From positions 44,251,238 to 44,315,237 of the forward strand of contig JAKTNV010000005.1 of assembly GCA_022747635.1 (NCBI GenBank): a stretch of 64,000 bases of DNA, in the 5' to 3' direction. A program made the position numbers and the translations under genes. The notes beneath the pieces are model-generated. The model did not search any database. It saw only the letters and a program-made list of their open reading frames with translations, and had not been told where the DNA came from. Origin of the DNA: Hetaerina americana (Eukaryota; Arthropoda; Insecta; Odonata; Calopterygidae). Position 1 is the first letter of the stretch, and each line of letters begins with the position of its first letter. Shown here one piece after another: positions 1 through 11,853 of this stretch.

Positions 1-963
1 ATGAGTATTCTGCAGAAAATAGGAATAGATTGGAGGGAAAGGAGGCTAATCCCCAACCTGTACATGTCTCAGACTGCACAGGTGCGAGTGGGGAACGGGG
101 AGTCCGGATGGGCAGTGTTAGGAAGAGGTGTAAGGCAGGGTTGCCCATTATCACCGTTGCTGTTCAACCTGTATGCAGAGGAAATGATCAAAGAGGCATG
201 GGAAGAACTGGAGGTAGGAATGAAAGTGGGCGGGGAATTCGTAAAATTAGTTAGGTTCGCTGATGACCAAGCTTTAGTTTGTCAGTCAGCCAAGGGGTTG
301 CAAGCATTGCTTAGTGAATTGGAAATTCAGTGCGACAGATATGGATTGAGAATCAATATTAATAAAACAAAGGTAATGCGATTTTCTAGAAAGAAAAAGG
401 CTAAGATAAACATTAAAGTAGGAGGGCAAAAACTAGAGCAGGTAGAACAGTTTACGTAACTCGGTAGTGTTTTGGACCAACACGGTCAAAGCAGTGGGGA
501 CGTAAGGAAAAGAATTGCACTATGCAAAGAGGCTTTCACAAGGCGGAGGGAGTTGATGACGGGGACGTTGAGTGAGGATGTTAAGAAAAGATTCGTAAAA
601 ACCTTGATATGGAGCGTAGCTATATACGGCGCGGAAACGTGGTCATTGAAGCAGGAGGATAGACGTAGACTGGAGGCTTTTGAAATGTGGGTGTGGAGAA
701 GAATGGAGATGGTGAAATGGACAGAGAAGAAAACAAATGAGGAAGTAATTGGTATGGTGGGCGAAGAGAGGGGTTTGTTGGGAGAAATCCTATGGAGGCA
801 GGAAAAATGGATGAAGGGGGTATTGACCGGCGGCGGGATGTTGAAGGCTGTAATAGAGGGGAGCATGTTAGGAAAATGAGGAAAGGGAAGGAACAGGATA
901 GGGATGTTGGACGGGATGAATGGAGGAAGAAAGTACTCAGAGATGAAGAGGGACCTGATGTAG
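1..963 (+). pseudogene. RTE-A reverse transcriptase and C-terminal domain, broken
   Basis: In the active element this protein makes cDNA at a nicked genomic target. Visible motifs are RQGCPLSPLLFNLY (RT motif B region), RFADDQALV at about 250-276 (motif C; FADD supplies two metal-binding Asp) and NINKTKVMRF. A stop at 457-459 then replaces the Tyr expected in QFTYLGS. The frame continues at 472-879 with AETWSLKQE, EMWVWRRMEMVKWTEKK and ILWRQEKWMKGVL, followed by a second stop, then sequence that still resembles the GMLDGMNGGRKYSEM end. The copy is dead for translation unless read through. The first 152 residues match the copy at 12.9-13.4 kb exactly, stop included. Confidence 0.87.
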
Positions 964-1062
964 TGTAGGATGTGGTGTTTTCCTAGGGGTCACATATTAT
1001 TTAATTAGTAATTTTGTCCATCCAAAAACCTACCTTAACCGGTAGATTACGGAATAATAATA
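1..1062 (+). mobile_element. RTE-type non-LTR retrotransposon, family A, copy 1 (cut by window edge)
   Basis: This is the 3' part of a non-LTR retrotransposon; its 5' part lies before the window. It holds the last half of the reverse transcriptase, the C-terminal domain and the 3' untranslated region. The 3' end carries a small hairpin at 1030-1045 (stem CTACC/GGTAG), then ATTA-type repeats running into (AT)n. The same 3' end recurs at 35.63 kb and 56.89 kb, and in worn form at 12.34 kb and 46.55 kb, which defines the family. The clade call rests on resemblance to BovB/RTE proteins (endonuclease, RT, and a C-terminal domain with a WVWRRM motif). The clade is an inference and would need a tree. 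Bases 1-491 are identical to the minus-strand copy at 12871-13361. Confidence 0.88.
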
Positions 1063-1127
1063 TTAATATATATATATGCATATTTGTATATATTTATAAA
1101 TATATAAATAAATAAATAAATAAATAA

Positions 1128-1206
<79 letters not shown>

Positions 1207-1228
1207 CACACTCACACACACACACACA
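1063..1228. repeat. Compound microsatellite (AAAT)n-(AT)n-(CA)n
   Basis: An AAAT tetranucleotide tract (about 1104-1132) leads into (AT)n to 1199 and (CA)n to 1228. It begins at the 3' end of RTE-A copy 1 and ends at the inverted repeat of the mariner at 1229. Translated IYIYI frames here are meaningless. Confidence 0.95.
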
Positions 1229-2158
1229 CAGGATCCGTACAAAAAGGTATCGGGACTGGTTCCAAAAATCAAAATTAATTGCAGTTATCTTTAAAATTAC
1301 TTAATAGTCTTCAAAATACATTCCTCCTTCATCGATACACTTCGGCGCATCTGCCACTCGTCAAAAGCCTGCTGGAAGCCGGTTTCCGCAATACTATTGA
1401 GAGCCTTTGTCGTCGTCGCTTGAACCTCGTCGATGAAGTCGAACCGAAATCCTTTGAGTTCCGTTTTAATTTGTGGAAACAAGAAAACAAGAAAAGGTCA
1501 GGTCGTAGCCAGGTCGGCTGCAGTGGGATTGAGGCAACGTTGCCACCTCGAATTTCGTCTTCAGCTGCAGCCGCGACAGTTTTTGTTCCTCGCTCCTGAC
1601 TTTCGGCACCAGCTTCGCGTACACTTTCCTCATCGCAAGATCCTCTGTTACAATGGTGTGGACGGTTCCGACTGAATGGCAGGTCTTCTCACTGATAATG
1701 GCGATGGTTGAATCCAAAACATTTTTCACTTTGCCAACCTGAGCATCAGTTCGAGCGGTCGTCGGGCGTCCGTCGCGGTGCCCGTATGCGACGAGCTCAC
1801 GGCCTTCCTTAAACATTTTGCGCCACTTAAAGACTCTTGAGCGGCTTGAGGCATCATCCCCATAAGCCTGTTTAATGAGTTCAAGGGTCTTTGACGCGGA
1901 TTTCCTGAATTTAACGCAAAACTTCACCGCGTAGCGTTGCTCGACGGTTCGCTCCATGCTGGCGCGACGACTCCAGAAACAATCACGCGTCACAAAAATC
2001 TACCTCCCGTCTCAACGCATGCTCGGAGGCGACTGAACTTAAGTGCGAGCGGTGGTGGAACTGAGTCGTGAGGGACCCGAGCCGACCGGTCGGACCCCCA
2101 TCCACCGCTCCGTTGAGGCTTCAGCGAACCAGTCCCGATACCTATTCTACGGACCCTG
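1229..2158 (-). mobile_element. Mariner element A, internally deleted
   Basis: The terminal inverted repeats are 1229-1262 and 2126-2158. Both contain the core GGTATCGGGACTGGTTC and agree at about 30 of 34 positions. Between them lies a minus-strand mariner transposase missing its middle. At about 930 bp it is shorter than the usual 1.3 kb. Outside the repeats, both sides continue as CA/TA sequence in inverted orientation: TATATACACA...CACACAGG on the left, and its complement at 2157-2180 on the right. The true ends may therefore lie inside what looks like microsatellite. Confidence 0.9.
1300..1993 (-). pseudogene. Mariner transposase, central catalytic region deleted
   Basis: The N-terminal part (1993 down to about 1560) encodes a helix-turn-helix DNA-binding domain of the mariner HTH_48 type: EQRYAVKFCVKFRKSASKT, a YGDDASSRSRVFKWRKMFKEG block, then RPTTARTDAQVGKVKNVL, reaching about residue 128. 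A deletion then joins to the end of the protein in another frame, KTELKGFRFDFIDEVQATTT with the expected Phe-Gln-x-x-Phe-x-x-Trp segment, ending near 1300. The part carrying the first two catalytic Asp is gone, and the third Asp region is scrambled with a stop. It cannot be an active transposase. An intact relative is about 345 residues long. Confidence 0.88.
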
Positions 2159-2192
2159 TGTGTTTGTGTATATAATATATATATATATATAG
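2159..2192. repeat. Short TG/TA microsatellite
   Basis: TGTG passing into (TA)n separates the mariner's right inverted repeat from the Penelope-like element end. Confidence 0.85.
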
Positions 2193-2245
2193 TAACACAT
2201 AATATAGAAACACAAAAAAAGAGAACACTCACACGTATTTTCTTG

Positions 2246-2277
2246 ATATTTCGACGGAAACAATCCGTCTTCCTCTG
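2246..2277 (-). ncRNA. Hammerhead-ribozyme-like core in Penelope end A
   Basis: Read on the minus strand, a GAGGA-type core is followed by a perfect 6-bp stem (GACGGA/UCCGUC, loop UUGUU) and then GAAA. This is the order core-stem II-GAAA expected of hammerhead ribozymes, which are known in Penelope-like elements. The first core box has one mismatch to CUGANGA. Activity is doubtful, so this is a family-level call. Confidence 0.4.
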
Positions 2278-2443
2278 AAGATAGAAGTAATGACTGCTGG
2301 AATCGTTGAGGTGAGGGGTGCGAGAGAAAGGGAAGGGGGCCAGGGGAAGGGGAGAACGGGAGGCGAAGGAGGGGTGAAAGGAATGGTTGGGGAGAGGAAA
2401 GGGAGAGGGAAGGGGTGGAAGTAACAATTTTAGGCCACTCCCA

Positions 2444-3783
2444 TCAGTGAACGACATTGAGGCCCGGATGCTGATACGCCATACAGATGTAAATGAATGC
2501 CAATTCAAGGGTTTGTAATTCTATAGGGTTATCGGATGTGGGAAGGGACGCTAGGACGGAAACATTGTAACACTGGTTGAAGGGGGTATTATGATGGGAA
2601 GCATGTTTAGGGATGGGGAGACCCGCGGACGGAGAGGAGGGATTGCACGAGGCGCGGTGGTTATTAATCCTAATGTTAAGTGGTGTGGAACATTGGCCTA
2701 TGTAAAAGGACGGGCAGAGTTTACAGGTAAGAAGATAAACAACATTCTTGGAAGTGCAAGAGGAATAGGGGAAGGGCGGGAGAGAGTTGAATGGTGGGAT
2801 GGAGTGGGGTGGAGTGGTGAAAATAGGGCAGGTTTTGCATCTTGCTCGATGACATGGAGTGGGTATGGCTCTGGGGGTGTGAGGGGATTTTGAGAGTGGC
2901 CTGGTGGATTTGAGGATATCTGCTAGGTTGGCGGGACGTTTGAAGGTGACAGAGGGGCAATTGGGGAGAAGGTTGGAGGAAGTGTTGTGATTTTTGAGGA
3001 TGGGGAATAGGTCTTTGAGGATGAATTTGAGAGACTGAATGCCTGGGAAGTAGGTAGTACAGATTGAGAGAGGCTGGGAGTCTGTGGTTGACGCAGGCTT
3101 GGGGGTGTAGGAATGTTTAAGTATTTTTTTATGGAGGAGAGAATCAGGGTATCCTCGTTGGAGGAGGGAGTGGTGAAGGTTGTTAAGGTATTTGTTAAGG
3201 GATTCGGGATGGTTGCAAATGCGGTGACCGCGGATAGAAAGAGAGTAAGGGAGGGAGCGCTTGGTATGGGAGGGGTGACAACTGCTGTAATGAAGGTATT
3301 GCTGCTTATTAGTAGGTTTGGTGTGAACAGAGGTAAGGAATTTGTTGTTGCTGAGGGAAATATTAACATCGAGGAAGGTAATCTGAGAGGAAATTCTCTT
3401 CCAGGACACCGAGGTGGAGGTTTGCATAAGAAGGGCTGAATCTGCTACCCATGGCGCAGCCCTTTATTTGGAGGTAATGGTTATTATTGAAAGAAAAGGA
3501 GTTGCGGGTGAGAATGAAATTGGAAAGATCAATGAGAAAATCGGTACTGGGGATTTGAGGGGTAGGGCGTTTGGAGAGGAAGTAACGTAGGGAAGAAAGG
3601 CCTTCTTGGTGAGGAATGGATGTGTATAAGGAGGTGACATCGATTGTAGCAATAGTAATTTGGGTGTCCGGAGGGAGTGAAATTGAGTGGAGCAATCTGA
3701 GGAAGTGGTAGGTATCTTTGATAAAGGAGGGTAGGGAGTGAACTAAAGGTTGGAGATAGTGGTCCCGTGTTACGTCTATGAAA
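2444..3783 (-). pseudogene. Penelope-like RT/GIY-YIG polyprotein, frame-shifted with RT motif C deleted
   Basis: RT motif A is ATIDVTSLYTSIPHQEGL and motif B is GCAMGSRFSPSYANL, both in the frame ending at 3363. The second frame (3427-2444, 327 residues) resumes at ITFLDVNISL, followed by YLHYSSCHPSHTKRSLPYSL, a Cys cluster (CHRARCKTC, residues 192-200) and the nuclease signature NVVYLLTC...FYIGQ with NIRINNHR (about residues 228-258). In the family, the stretch between SYANL and FLDV holds the YIDD catalytic box. Here it is absent and the two parts join out of frame near 3370-3390. The result is a catalytically dead RT beside a still readable nuclease. Confidence 0.9.
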
Positions 3784-3840
<57 letters not shown>

Positions 3841-3862
3841 AACACACACACACACACACACA
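3784..3862. repeat. (AT)n-(AC)n microsatellite at Penelope truncation point
   Basis: (AT)n at 3785-3838 is followed by (AC)10 to 3862. The tract interrupts the RT frame of Penelope-like element A, so it marks the 5' truncation border. Confidence 0.93.
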
Positions 3863-6800
3863 TATAAAAAGGGATAATATTAATGCTTATGTTACAAATG
3901 ATATTAAAACTATTAGGAAGACAGTATTTCTGTAGATACGCTTCAACCATATGGTTTTATTATTTTCCTACCGCTGAGATAAAAGGTTCACAATAATGTA
4001 AATATGCAGTTAAAAGAGGATTATGGAAAATGTGACAAATATTTTATTTAATTAGATTCACTTATTATTTGATTATTTTTCTAATGTATCTCCTACGTCA
4101 GCTCAACTAATGAAGGCTTAATTAAAAGCACTTCCTCGAATTAAACACTTTGAAATTACGCCAATTCGAATGCAATGGGCTTTGTGCATTATTTTGAAAA
4201 TATTCATCCACTTGACGAGTGGGAGGGCATACAACAAAAGTATCTCTTTAAATTCATGCACCGTTCTGTATACAGACTAAAATGATGGCAACATTGTTGT
4301 TTCGGACAGGTGCACAATGAACGAGGAATCTTTCCTCAGCCCGCTTCATATTTTGCCTTTTTGATATTTGTTCATCCCGACGGAATCGCTACAGAAACAC
4401 CTCCTGGTTACGAAATAACAGGCACGCACCGGGGGGGGGGGGGGAGAAGAAAAATGAAGCCCGCACCTCCAACGGGCGCGGGGGAAAAGAATTAAAAGTT
4501 TTAGCTTGGCCGCAGAAAAAAAATGCCTTACGTACGGTAGCATTTTTTCTCCTCCTCTGCTCCATCATCAATTCTCCCCCGACCCTCACCAAGATGCAAA
4601 TGTCGTAGCACGCTTCGCTGCTCGAGGGATAGATACATCACACGTATATCGAAGTTCCCCGTCCACCGTCGAGAATAAGAACGACGTGAATCACATCGGG
4701 AGTAAAATCAATAGTGCGTTAAGTGAATAGTATAGATAGGGCAAGGCCCGCACGCCGCGTGTGTTGTTTGCCGTCCCCTAGACACACCGCGCAGGAGCGA
4801 GCAGGTGATTCTCCACGGACGGACTGGGGCGACGGACCCGCAAAGACCCTTTTGGGTCAGACACACAACTTCCTCAAAGCTACTTTCGCTATTTGGCCCC
4901 CTCCTCTGCGGCTCAGTGCAGCTTATCTAAAGCATTATTTCTCAGAAAATTGGTATTCAAAGCAGATTAGGGCAAAGGGCGTAGATTTAGGTCCTATTAC
5001 ATCATATCCAACAACTTTAACCTCTCATTACAGAGCCAGGTTCCTACAATTTGTTTTTGGCCGTCGCAGTTCATTTTGATTTTTTTTCTTGGTAATATTA
5101 TGATAAATTGACTATTATAAGGAATAAAATAATGTTTGCTTTAGGAGATTAGTTTCATGTTGGCTGAAGGGTTTCTGAAAGCTCACGGCCAATGTAAATG
5201 TTTTCCTTCCAAAAGATCTGTGTAAGCTGATAACTTAAACAAATCGGCAATAGCTAATTATTCCTAATTAAGGCTTTATAAATATCAGTATTTGATATTG
5301 CCTCGTTATCCCTCCTGTGACAGTTTGTTGTCGTATGTACGTCACATTCCAGAATATTATAAAAATATCTTTCTCAAAATTCATATTCTCTGTGACTGAA
5401 ATTTTTCATGAAATATTTCGGTTTGTGTGGGGATTATAAAAAAATTAAAATGAAATCCTGCGGTTTTCCTCGGGGAATCTCCCACTGACTGCCTGCTCTC
5501 CGGAGATTCCCCTATTCAACGTGAAAGGAACTTCTGGAATGCTGAGAAACGTTATGGATTAACCACCGACTGCTCTCCGGAGACTCCTGGATTAAAATGC
5601 CAGAGGATCTTCTGGATTGCTGAGAAACATTATGGACTAAATACATTTTTTACTGAATAAATACGTATGGATATCAGATAAACTGGAAACACAAGTATTT
5701 GGCTCCATCTCTGTCTATATTACGTGATTTAATGCCTTGGGCTTTACCACAAAATGGAGTGTTCTAGGTTCTTGGTCTTTCTCCCCTTTGGCAGGGTGCA
5801 ATTTTAAAACACGTTCAATATTGCAATAGGAAAAGTCAAACCGGTAATTTTTCAGAAAACTGGAGAGGAAGTTTATTATTTCTTTCTTAAAGTATCAATG
5901 AAACAATGTTTTACTAAAATTATCTCTCAAGTTTTACTAAATGAAACTTTTGATTTGCATGCACAAACTGTAAAATAATGCATTTAGATTATTTAAAGTG
6001 TTTATACTTGGAAGCAGTGACATTCGTGGCCCTTCAAGTTAAATTCTTTATGGAAAACAATGAAAATCAGGGAAAAATTAAAGCAGGTAAAAAGCCTGCC
6101 CGGATGTTTCTCCTAATAAAGAAGTTGACTTATTGCAATTTAGCTCGCCATTACCATTCCGGATTGCAGTCGTACATTTTCGAAAACAGTCCACTTTCCC
6201 AGAGGCTTGAATGCACTCCCACCGATCGATCCGTTTGTAACACCCGATATTCACGTCATTTAGCCACCGGCAGCCGAAGAGATTAATATTGGGTCAATGG
6301 ACAAGTCTGAGCCAAGAGCCGCAGCCGTTACAGCCAGAGGAGCACAGCGCTCAAGGTGCTCTGTGTCTTCTATTCTTATACATCCCTGAATCCACCGGCA
6401 CTCTCCTCACTTCTCTCGCCCCTCTGCCCCTCCTTTCCCTCTCGGTCACTTTCTATTTTCTCCTCCTGAACAAGCTTCCTTCGCTCTCGCCTTCTCCTAT
6501 CCTCACAATTGGCACCCTTCTCGTTCTTTCCATACTTAAGTGTCTCACTACTCCATATCCAAAGCCTCTTCCTCTCGAGTTAGTCACTTCCTCATTTGTA
6601 CGACAATATGTCTAGTTTTCTTCATCTCTACTTCATTTTCTTCATCTGCTACTTTATTTCAAGCCCTCCGCAATACTCGCCCAGGAATCATTTGCTTCCC
6701 CATACGGCTGGCTTCTTACCAAGCTTAGGAGCCTAATTTTAAGACAAGCTCTTCGATTTGGGCGACGGTTGTCTTGCAAAAGAATATATCTGAATACTAG

Positions 6801-9700
6801 GGTGCTATTGAGAGAATACTAAAATACCTATAATGGAGCGCAGAGAGTTTTTTTTGGATTTATTATCACTTAAATAATTCTTTATCAATTGATTCATCTA
6901 CTCTTCTGGCTGGTCCAAAGGTCATGAGCTCGATTTATCAGCTCTTTGGACTTATTGTTTCGCATTGATATATTACGAGTATCGAGTACGTTCTTCTACA
7001 TGTATGCTTGTCTTGTACACTGTGGATACATCCTTTATTCTCAAATTTGGGATTTTGTAGGCTCTTTACTTGCTATATGAAAAATATGTTTACTCAGATT
7101 GGCCGTAATGAGGTTCATACAGTTATCAGTTGTATAGCTCACGCACAGTTTCTGAGGGATAAATGTGTCTGACGTATTTCTCTCGCGGTAGTTTTGAGAT
7201 CAAAGTACTGTCGGCTCTGGGTTTCTCTCCATGTAAATCATTCTTTAAAATCCAATTCCATTCTCCATGTAATATGCATTCTAGATGTCAATGATGGATG
7301 GCTTGTCCACTGATTTCCGTAGTCTACCTAGAAAGTTTTGGTGTCTAAGAATGGACTGTGGATCGCCACATAACTGAAAATAGTTAGCGGGACCCAGGTT
7401 TCTAAGGTCACGGACCTTAATTACTTGATCTCTCAAATACACAGTTCTATTTACAAGCGTATTTATACTCGTAAAATTGTGTTTCTGCTACGATAGCGCC
7501 ATTCTATGGTGATTAAATACGCCTCTGAAAGTAATACATGCTAAAAAAATCTAAAGATTCTATCAATAAGAAGTAAAAAGACAAATTTCGTTTTTTGGTT
7601 TGAATATTTGCAGTGCTGAACAGATCTCAAGTCTTGAATCTTTACATACGGGTTTAATTCGAATAATTAAACGAATTTCAGGCAGGTGTGGGGCGTTTCA
7701 TAAATGTGTACGGTGCCACTCGGTCTGAATGTTAAAATCGCATGTCGAATGCGCTCAAATATGCTTTTGCGACGCATAATGCTTGATGAAGAAAATCCCA
7801 TTCGACTTTATGGACAGGCCGTCGAACCTAGACGAGCCTCTAGGTTTTACCACCCCGGGATGTAAGTCCGACTTCCTCGCCGGGAAGTACGCGGTAGCTT
7901 GAGGCTCTCTCACACTTTCTTTCTACTTCCTCTCGGTATCGAATGGCGCTTATTGTACCACCACGGCCGTTTGCATTCCACTCCACAGGCACCCGCGTAA
8001 TTTTCCGGCCCATTGTTCCACCGAGTCTCTCTTGGAAGGCATGAGTGGTCTCCCTCTTCTGAAGCGGTTTTGGAAGAACTCTTCCAGCAATGAAGTGGGC
8101 GGTTTACTTGGGAAGAACTCCGTGTGATACAATAAGGAAGGCATAGTACACGTTGCATGGGCCGTGAAGAGTTGACTGTTCTCGGTGTGTTAAAAACTTC
8201 TTTTATTTTAGCTTTCCTTGTAACCAACTTATTTCTCGTCAAAGGCTTTATGTATTCTCACGTTTTCTCTCTGACACAACGGAGTGGACTATGTCAAGAA
8301 AAGCGATTTAAGAGGGGGAAATCGTATTTTCCCGGGTTTCGAACCACGGAATCTTGAATCGCCAATGTATATTTACTTGTTGCTCATTTATCCCAATGTC
8401 TAATCATTCATGCTCTGCTTACAATTGTCTATACATTTCGTACAATAATATAATCTAAAGTCATTTCACTTTTAATATTTAATTTTAATTCGCACCGATA
8501 TTTTAGGTCAATATGCCTTGTTTATTAATTCACTTTTTAGTCAGATAGTTAGCGTTTAGGTCGACAAGCAAATTTCAGTTGAGAAGATACAAATAGAAAT
8601 CCTGACATGATGTTCGTTGAGCATCGTAATATTTGATTATTTAACAAGGAGTGTTTACTCAAGTGCCTTTCTGTGGCATGAATTAATTAATGGATATGGT
8701 TTCCTATATTAATTAAACCTTCTATTTTCTACTGTAATTTGCATACAGCATCTTGGAAGGCATAACTAGTAATTTCCACTTTTTACCAGGGTTAAAGCAG
8801 TGACCGTTTGTACAATTGAGTGTAGCTAATTGAGTGGAGAAATGGATGGAGTAGGGGGATGAGATTGAATATGGCTGGGGTGTGGGGAAAGTTAGTTTCG
8901 GCATCAGCTTTTAAATCAAATGCTTCGAGGGGGCACAGTTCTCGGCGTGCCAGTGACGTTCGCTGAATTTTACCCCAAGGAAGATACTAGAAGCGCTTTT
9001 AACATAAACTCATTTTCTAGTTCATTCAAATGTCGTTTTTGTGTTACATGGCTAATGTTTTACCGGATTAATAAAGAGAACTCACCGTTGTAATCAATGG
9101 TTTGAGTGTTTTCTTCTCTCCTGTTTTGAGGGAGAAAAATAATTTCCCTAAATTAGATCATGCAAATATGACGGACTTTTGCTATCATGCGTGGTTAACA
9201 CTTAATTGAAATAAGATGTATAAACTTTCGACGCAACTTGAGCGCATGTCAGCATCAAAAGGCCCTGGATTTCGCTTCATCACCCTGAGAGAACTCTCAA
9301 CAGACAACAGCCGTTGTGAATGGTGGAATGGGGTTGAACGCTCGTAATCATTTCCTGTCCATCACGGCTTTTATCAAGAAGTGAATATGGCAGGCAGTGT
9401 TAAATGTAAAATAAAATTAGAACTCTAAACTATTTAGATCCACTATAATTAACTCGTACCTCAATTTTCAACTTTGCATCAACCAAAAGGCTACCATTAA
9501 ATGCCTTTAGGCACTCCGTAGTTTCATTTAGGCGCTCAATTACTGTATTTTCTTCTATTTATTTATGTTAGCTCTCGAAGAGAAGTTTTTAGCCATTATT
9601 TTGCCGTCATATTATCTCGTGGACTTCATATAAGAGTGTTCGATAGTGCATACGTATTTAGCTTGATGAGTAGGCTGGATATTGACATAAATATTTTACA

Positions 9701-9702
<2 letters not shown>
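3863..9702. other. No gene recognised; AT-rich, with small patches
   Basis: I see no supportable gene in this stretch. It holds a G14 run at 4431-4444, a more GC-rich patch at 4740-4890, a tandem duplication at 5483-5640, a pyrimidine-rich stretch at about 6380-6590 and a GC-richer patch at 7800-8160. The open frames here have no recognisable domains or splice context. Confidence 0.6.
5483..5640. repeat. Imperfect tandem duplication, about 79-bp unit x2
   Basis: Unit 1 is 5483-5562 and unit 2 is 5563-5640. Both contain TGCTCTCCGGAGA, then CTTCTGGA and GCTGAGAAACRTTATGGA in the same order with scattered substitutions. It is not part of any element recognised here. Confidence 0.85.

Positions 9703-9784
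<82 letters not shown>
9703..9784. repeat. (AT)n microsatellite, about 40 units
   Basis: A nearly pure AT tract that ends exactly where the RTE-B copy begins. Confidence 0.95.
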
Positions 9785-9787
<3 letters not shown>

Positions 9788-11790
9788 GAAAATACCAGTA
9801 CTGACGGTCGATGAAAAGAAATGAAGAATATAATTACCAAAGCTGCAGATGAGCAACTTGTGAGTAAGAAGCTAACTAATACTAAGAAGCCATGGAAAAC
9901 AGCTCAAATAAGGGGTCTCATGGATGAAATAAGAAAATACCCAATAAATGAAAATGAAGAAAACCTCTATAAACAATTTCGGAACCAGGTCATACGAGAG
10001 TACAAGAAGGCAAAGGAAGAATGAATAGAAAGCTGCTGCCAGGAAATCAGTGACAACATAAAAAGGGAAATAGCGAGATGGCTTAAAAACTAGTGAAGAG
10101 GCGATTCGGTGAAAGAAGAACTAAATCGCAAAACATCCAAGCCGCTAATGGAAAAAATACTTATTGATGATGACTGCATTGGGAATAGATGAAAGGAATA
10201 CATTGAAGTACTCTATCAAGCTCCCAAAACTACTAGAAGATGGCTTAATTAAAAATGGAAGCATGATAGATAAAGACGATATGGGTCCGCAGATGTTATG
10301 AAGCGAATCCGACAGAGGCGCGGCAGACCTGAGAGACAACAAGGCACCAGGAGTTGACAAAATAAACGTAGAATCAATCAAGGCACTCGGGGTCAAAGCG
10401 AAGGATGGCCTCTGTGGAATAATCAAAGATGGCTACGACAGCGGAAAGATACTAGAATATTTTGAGAAAAGTATAGTGATTGCAATACGAAATAAACCGA
10501 AAACACATAAATGCAAAGAACACAGAACATTGAGCCATGTGACTCAAGCATCGAAAATCCTTGCTCAGATTGCCGATTGCCAATTAGCCGAAGAATAGAA
10601 GGAAGCCTCTCAGAAAACCAATTCGGATTCAGGAAAAACTGAGAAGCAAGAGAGGCAATTCTCAGCTTGAAAATCCTGGCCGGAAAAATGAGACATAAAT
10701 AACCCATTATATGTGGCATTCGTGGACTTGGAGAAGGCCTGCGACAACGTAGAATGAAACAAGATGTTCAAAAAACTGGAAACGCTTGGATTGAACTACA
10801 ATGGCAGAAGAATTACCCATAACCTCTACAAAACTCAGGTTAGAACAATGTAAACGAAAAATGGAAGAAAAATGGTAATCAAAATAAACAAAGGAGCAAG
10901 ACAAGGATGTAACCTCTCGCCAGCAATATTCAACGTATACCAGGAAGGAGGAGTAAAAGAAACCCAAGAATTGGGTATCTAAGGATTCAAGGTAAGTGGA
11001 GAAGAAATCAACATTCTTTGCAAGTTTGCAGATGACATCGCAGTAGTAGCGGAAATGCGAGAGGATCTGCAAGCAACTCTAAATGCTATGAACCAAGTAC
11101 TGGCGGAATATAATTTGAACACCAGCAAGAAGAAACCTAAAATCCTTGTGTGTTGAAGACAGCAGTTGAATGCAGATATCACAATTCGAGTGGTATGACT
11201 AGAGCAAGCGAACTCCTTCATCTACCTGGGCAGAAGTATAAAATGGGATGGTAGACGTTTGATCGACATTAAGCGAAAAATAGCCGAAGACATTCATGAA
11301 GAAGAGGCAATTGCTATGTTCAAAGAACCTAAGGCTGGAAACAAGGTAAGGATTCCTCAAGACTTTCGTGTGGACCATGACAATCTATGGTTCCGAGCCT
11401 TGGAACATTGGAAAAGTGGGCCAGCGAAGAATAGAAGCCTTTGAAACATGGTGCTGGAGGAGAATAATGAAGATTAAATGGACCGACAATGTAAGGAACA
11501 AGGAAGTTTATAGAAGAGCAGAAAAGGATAGGACCGTATGGAGAATACTACTGCAAAGAAGAAATAGATGGATTGGACACACATCGAGGCAAAATGGATT
11601 GATTAGGACTCTAATAAGAGGAATAATAGAAGGGAATATTCCGCGAGAAAGACCAAGATATATGTAAATAGGACAAATTAAGAAGGACGTAAAACGGAGA
11701 AGGTATCAGGGATTGAGGGCATTGATATTGAATATAGTAGAATGGAAAGCTGCAGTAAACCAAACCTAGGATTGAAATACTGGTGATGAA
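9785..11790 (+). mobile_element. RTE-type non-LTR retrotransposon, family B, 5'-truncated
   Basis: A second RTE-like family, distinct from family A but with the same domain order. It begins after (AT)n, within the linker upstream of the RT, so the endonuclease is missing, and it ends at CTGGTGATGAAGA before another (AT)n. The 3' terminal 60 or so bases match the minus-strand end of the short element at 29.74 kb. A second fragment of the family sits at 12233-12314. Confidence 0.85.
9821..11760 (+). pseudogene. RTE-B reverse transcriptase, many stops
   Basis: The first readable part (9821-10024) is the pre-RT linker (KKPWKTAQIRGLMDEIRKYP). RT pieces follow in shifting frames: SENQFGFRKN near 10611, a FVDLEKACDNVEWNK motif A region near 10717, GARQGCNLSPAIFNVY near 10893, and CKFADDIAVVAEM near 11020 with the FADD box intact. 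The C-terminal domain is read at 11368-11667 with RRIEAFETWCWRRIMKIKW and RRNRWIGHTSRQNGLIRTLI. At least a dozen stops and frameshifts show an old copy. The corresponding family A motif is EMWVWRRMEMVKW. Confidence 0.86.
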
Positions 11791-11794
11791 GATA

Positions 11795-11850
<56 letters not shown>
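11791..11850. repeat. (AT)n microsatellite
   Basis: An AT tract between the RTE-B 3' end and the Penelope-type inverted repeat that starts at 11851. Confidence 0.93.

Positions 11851-11853
<3 letters not shown>

Larger units (their letters stand above)
2193..3783 (-). mobile_element. Penelope-like element A (RT plus GIY-YIG), truncated
   Basis: The element runs on the minus strand, from an (AT)n tract at 3784 that cuts its 5' coding part to a terminal region at 2193-2290 with a hammerhead-like core. RT coding is at about 3780-3370 and GIY-YIG endonuclease coding at 3390-2444. A purine-rich (plus-strand) block at 2310-2420 separates coding from the terminal region. In Penelope-like elements an RT followed by a C-terminal GIY-YIG nuclease is the defining architecture. 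This copy has lost part of the RT and is not autonomous. Confidence 0.9.

Noticed and set aside
2591..3439. Plus-strand open frames opposite the Penelope-like element
   Set aside because: They are shadows of the minus-strand RT/GIY-YIG coding, which has clear motifs.
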